From Thermophagus sp052400625 (lineage in GTDB: Bacteria > Bacteroidota > Bacteroidia > Bacteroidales > Marinilabiliaceae): a stretch of DNA of 64,000 nt. A program made the translations under genes and the position numbers. This document shows, piece by piece, positions 63,693 to 64,000 of the stretch. Position 1 is the stretch's first letter. Each line of letters begins with the position of its first letter. The stretch lies in the NCBI GenBank assembly GCA_052400625.1, contig JBQTGH010000004.1, one strand, 5' to 3'. Below the pieces are notes generated by a model that was given only the letters and a program-made list of their open reading frames with translations, made no database searches and was not told the DNA's origin.

Positions 63693-64000
63693 ATGGGAAA
63701 AAACAACCGTTCCCCCTGGAGTTGGGTGCCTACTCTCTACTTTGCACAAGGCATTCCTTATGTAATTGTCATGACCGTTTCGGTGATCATGTACAAACGT
63801 TTAGGCATATCCAATGCCGACATAGCGCTTTACACCAGCTGGCTATACCTGCCGTGGGTTATAAAACCGCTATGGAGCCCCGTGGTCGATCTGTTGAAGA
63901 CCAAACGGTGGTGGATCGTCATCATGCAACTGTTGGTGGGTGCAGGGCTGGCCGGCGTCGCCTTAACCATACCGGCACCCGGTTTTTTCCGATACACACT
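63693..64000 (+). CDS. AmpG-like muropeptide/MurNAc MFS importer (partial, runs off right edge)
   Basis: The frame is open to the window end; about 102 residues are present. ATG 63693 (MGKNNRSPWSWVPTLYFAQG) is favoured, since it puts the first membrane helix at the usual place; an in-frame ATG at 63663 is possible. The segments TLYFAQGIPYVIVMTVSVIM, SNADIALYTSWLYLPWVIKP and LWSPVVDLLKTKRWWIV match AmpG-type permeases that import anhydro-muropeptides. Its place after the amidase, SpoIID and GH9 genes suggests it brings the released fragments or MurNAc to the kinase and MurQ. Confidence 0.85.
   Translation, partial: MGKNNRSPWSWVPTLYFAQGIPYVIVMTVSVIMYKRLGISNADIALYTSWLYLPWVIKPLWSPVVDLLKTKRWWIVIMQLLVGAGLAGVALTIPAPGFFRYT

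Overview
The window is a stretch of chromosome from a member of the Bacteroidota, most likely Bacteroidales (Marinilabiliales-like; this rank is inference). The reasons are a SusC/SusD polysaccharide-utilisation locus, promoters of the TTTG-N19-TAnnTTTG type, a class II lysyl-tRNA synthetase with the long C-terminal tail typical of the phylum, an HU-related protein of the Bacteroidetes type, and a MurQ/BadF-kinase/AmpG-like peptidoglycan salvage locus like those of Bacteroides and Tannerella. No rRNA, tRNA, CRISPR array, insertion sequence or prophage was found.

Layout. 1-7.9 kb holds housekeeping genes: recJ (cut by the left edge), lipB and lipA on the minus strand; lysS, gpsA and pgi on the plus strand, closed by a strong terminator. 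8.0-14.3 kb is a minus-strand RND efflux operon (outer-membrane factor, adaptor, pump). 14.9-21.3 kb is a plus-strand run: outer-membrane protein, MMPL/RND exporter, short-chain prenyl synthase, atpD and atpC. 21.8-23.7 kb is an envelope-stress module (Spy-like protein, ECF sigma factor, small membrane protein, membrane-anchored Spy-like protein). 24.0-33.0 kb is a surface-glycan region: DUF4254, GT9, GT4, LicD-like, LicC-like cytidylyltransferase, CDP-alditol phosphotransferase and an LtaS-like phosphatase-superfamily enzyme, interrupted by an HU-related gene with an unusual palindrome array beside it. 33.0-39.8 kb holds a nucleoside transporter, a bifunctional-nuclease protein, two tandem flippase-like proteins, ksgA and mgtE.

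39.9-48.4 kb is a four-gene polysaccharide-utilisation operon on the minus strand: a probable surface glycan-binding lipoprotein with a duplicated module, SusC, SusD, and a GH43 endo-arabinanase-like lipoprotein. Arabinan or arabinose-rich pectin is the likely target. 49.1-64.0 kb is an amino-sugar and peptidoglycan salvage region: a NagB-LmbE fusion, a GntR/FadR regulator, MurQ, a MurNAc/GlcNAc kinase, a secreted amidase carrying an inserted carbohydrate-binding domain, then GT2, DUF4922 and SpoIID-like proteins without signal peptides, a secreted GH9-deacetylase fusion and an AmpG-like importer cut by the right edge.

The strongest leads are: (i) six identical ATGCGCATC sites at 21-22 bp spacing (plus a degenerate seventh) beside the HU-related gene; (ii) two near-identical 17-bp sites with a GTnnnAC core, one in each of the two divergent intergenic regions of the salvage locus, which would tie it to its resident GntR regulator; (iii) the three genes GT2-DUF4922-SpoIID without export signals inside that locus, whose role is unknown; and (iv) the phospho-alditol gene set in the surface-glycan region.
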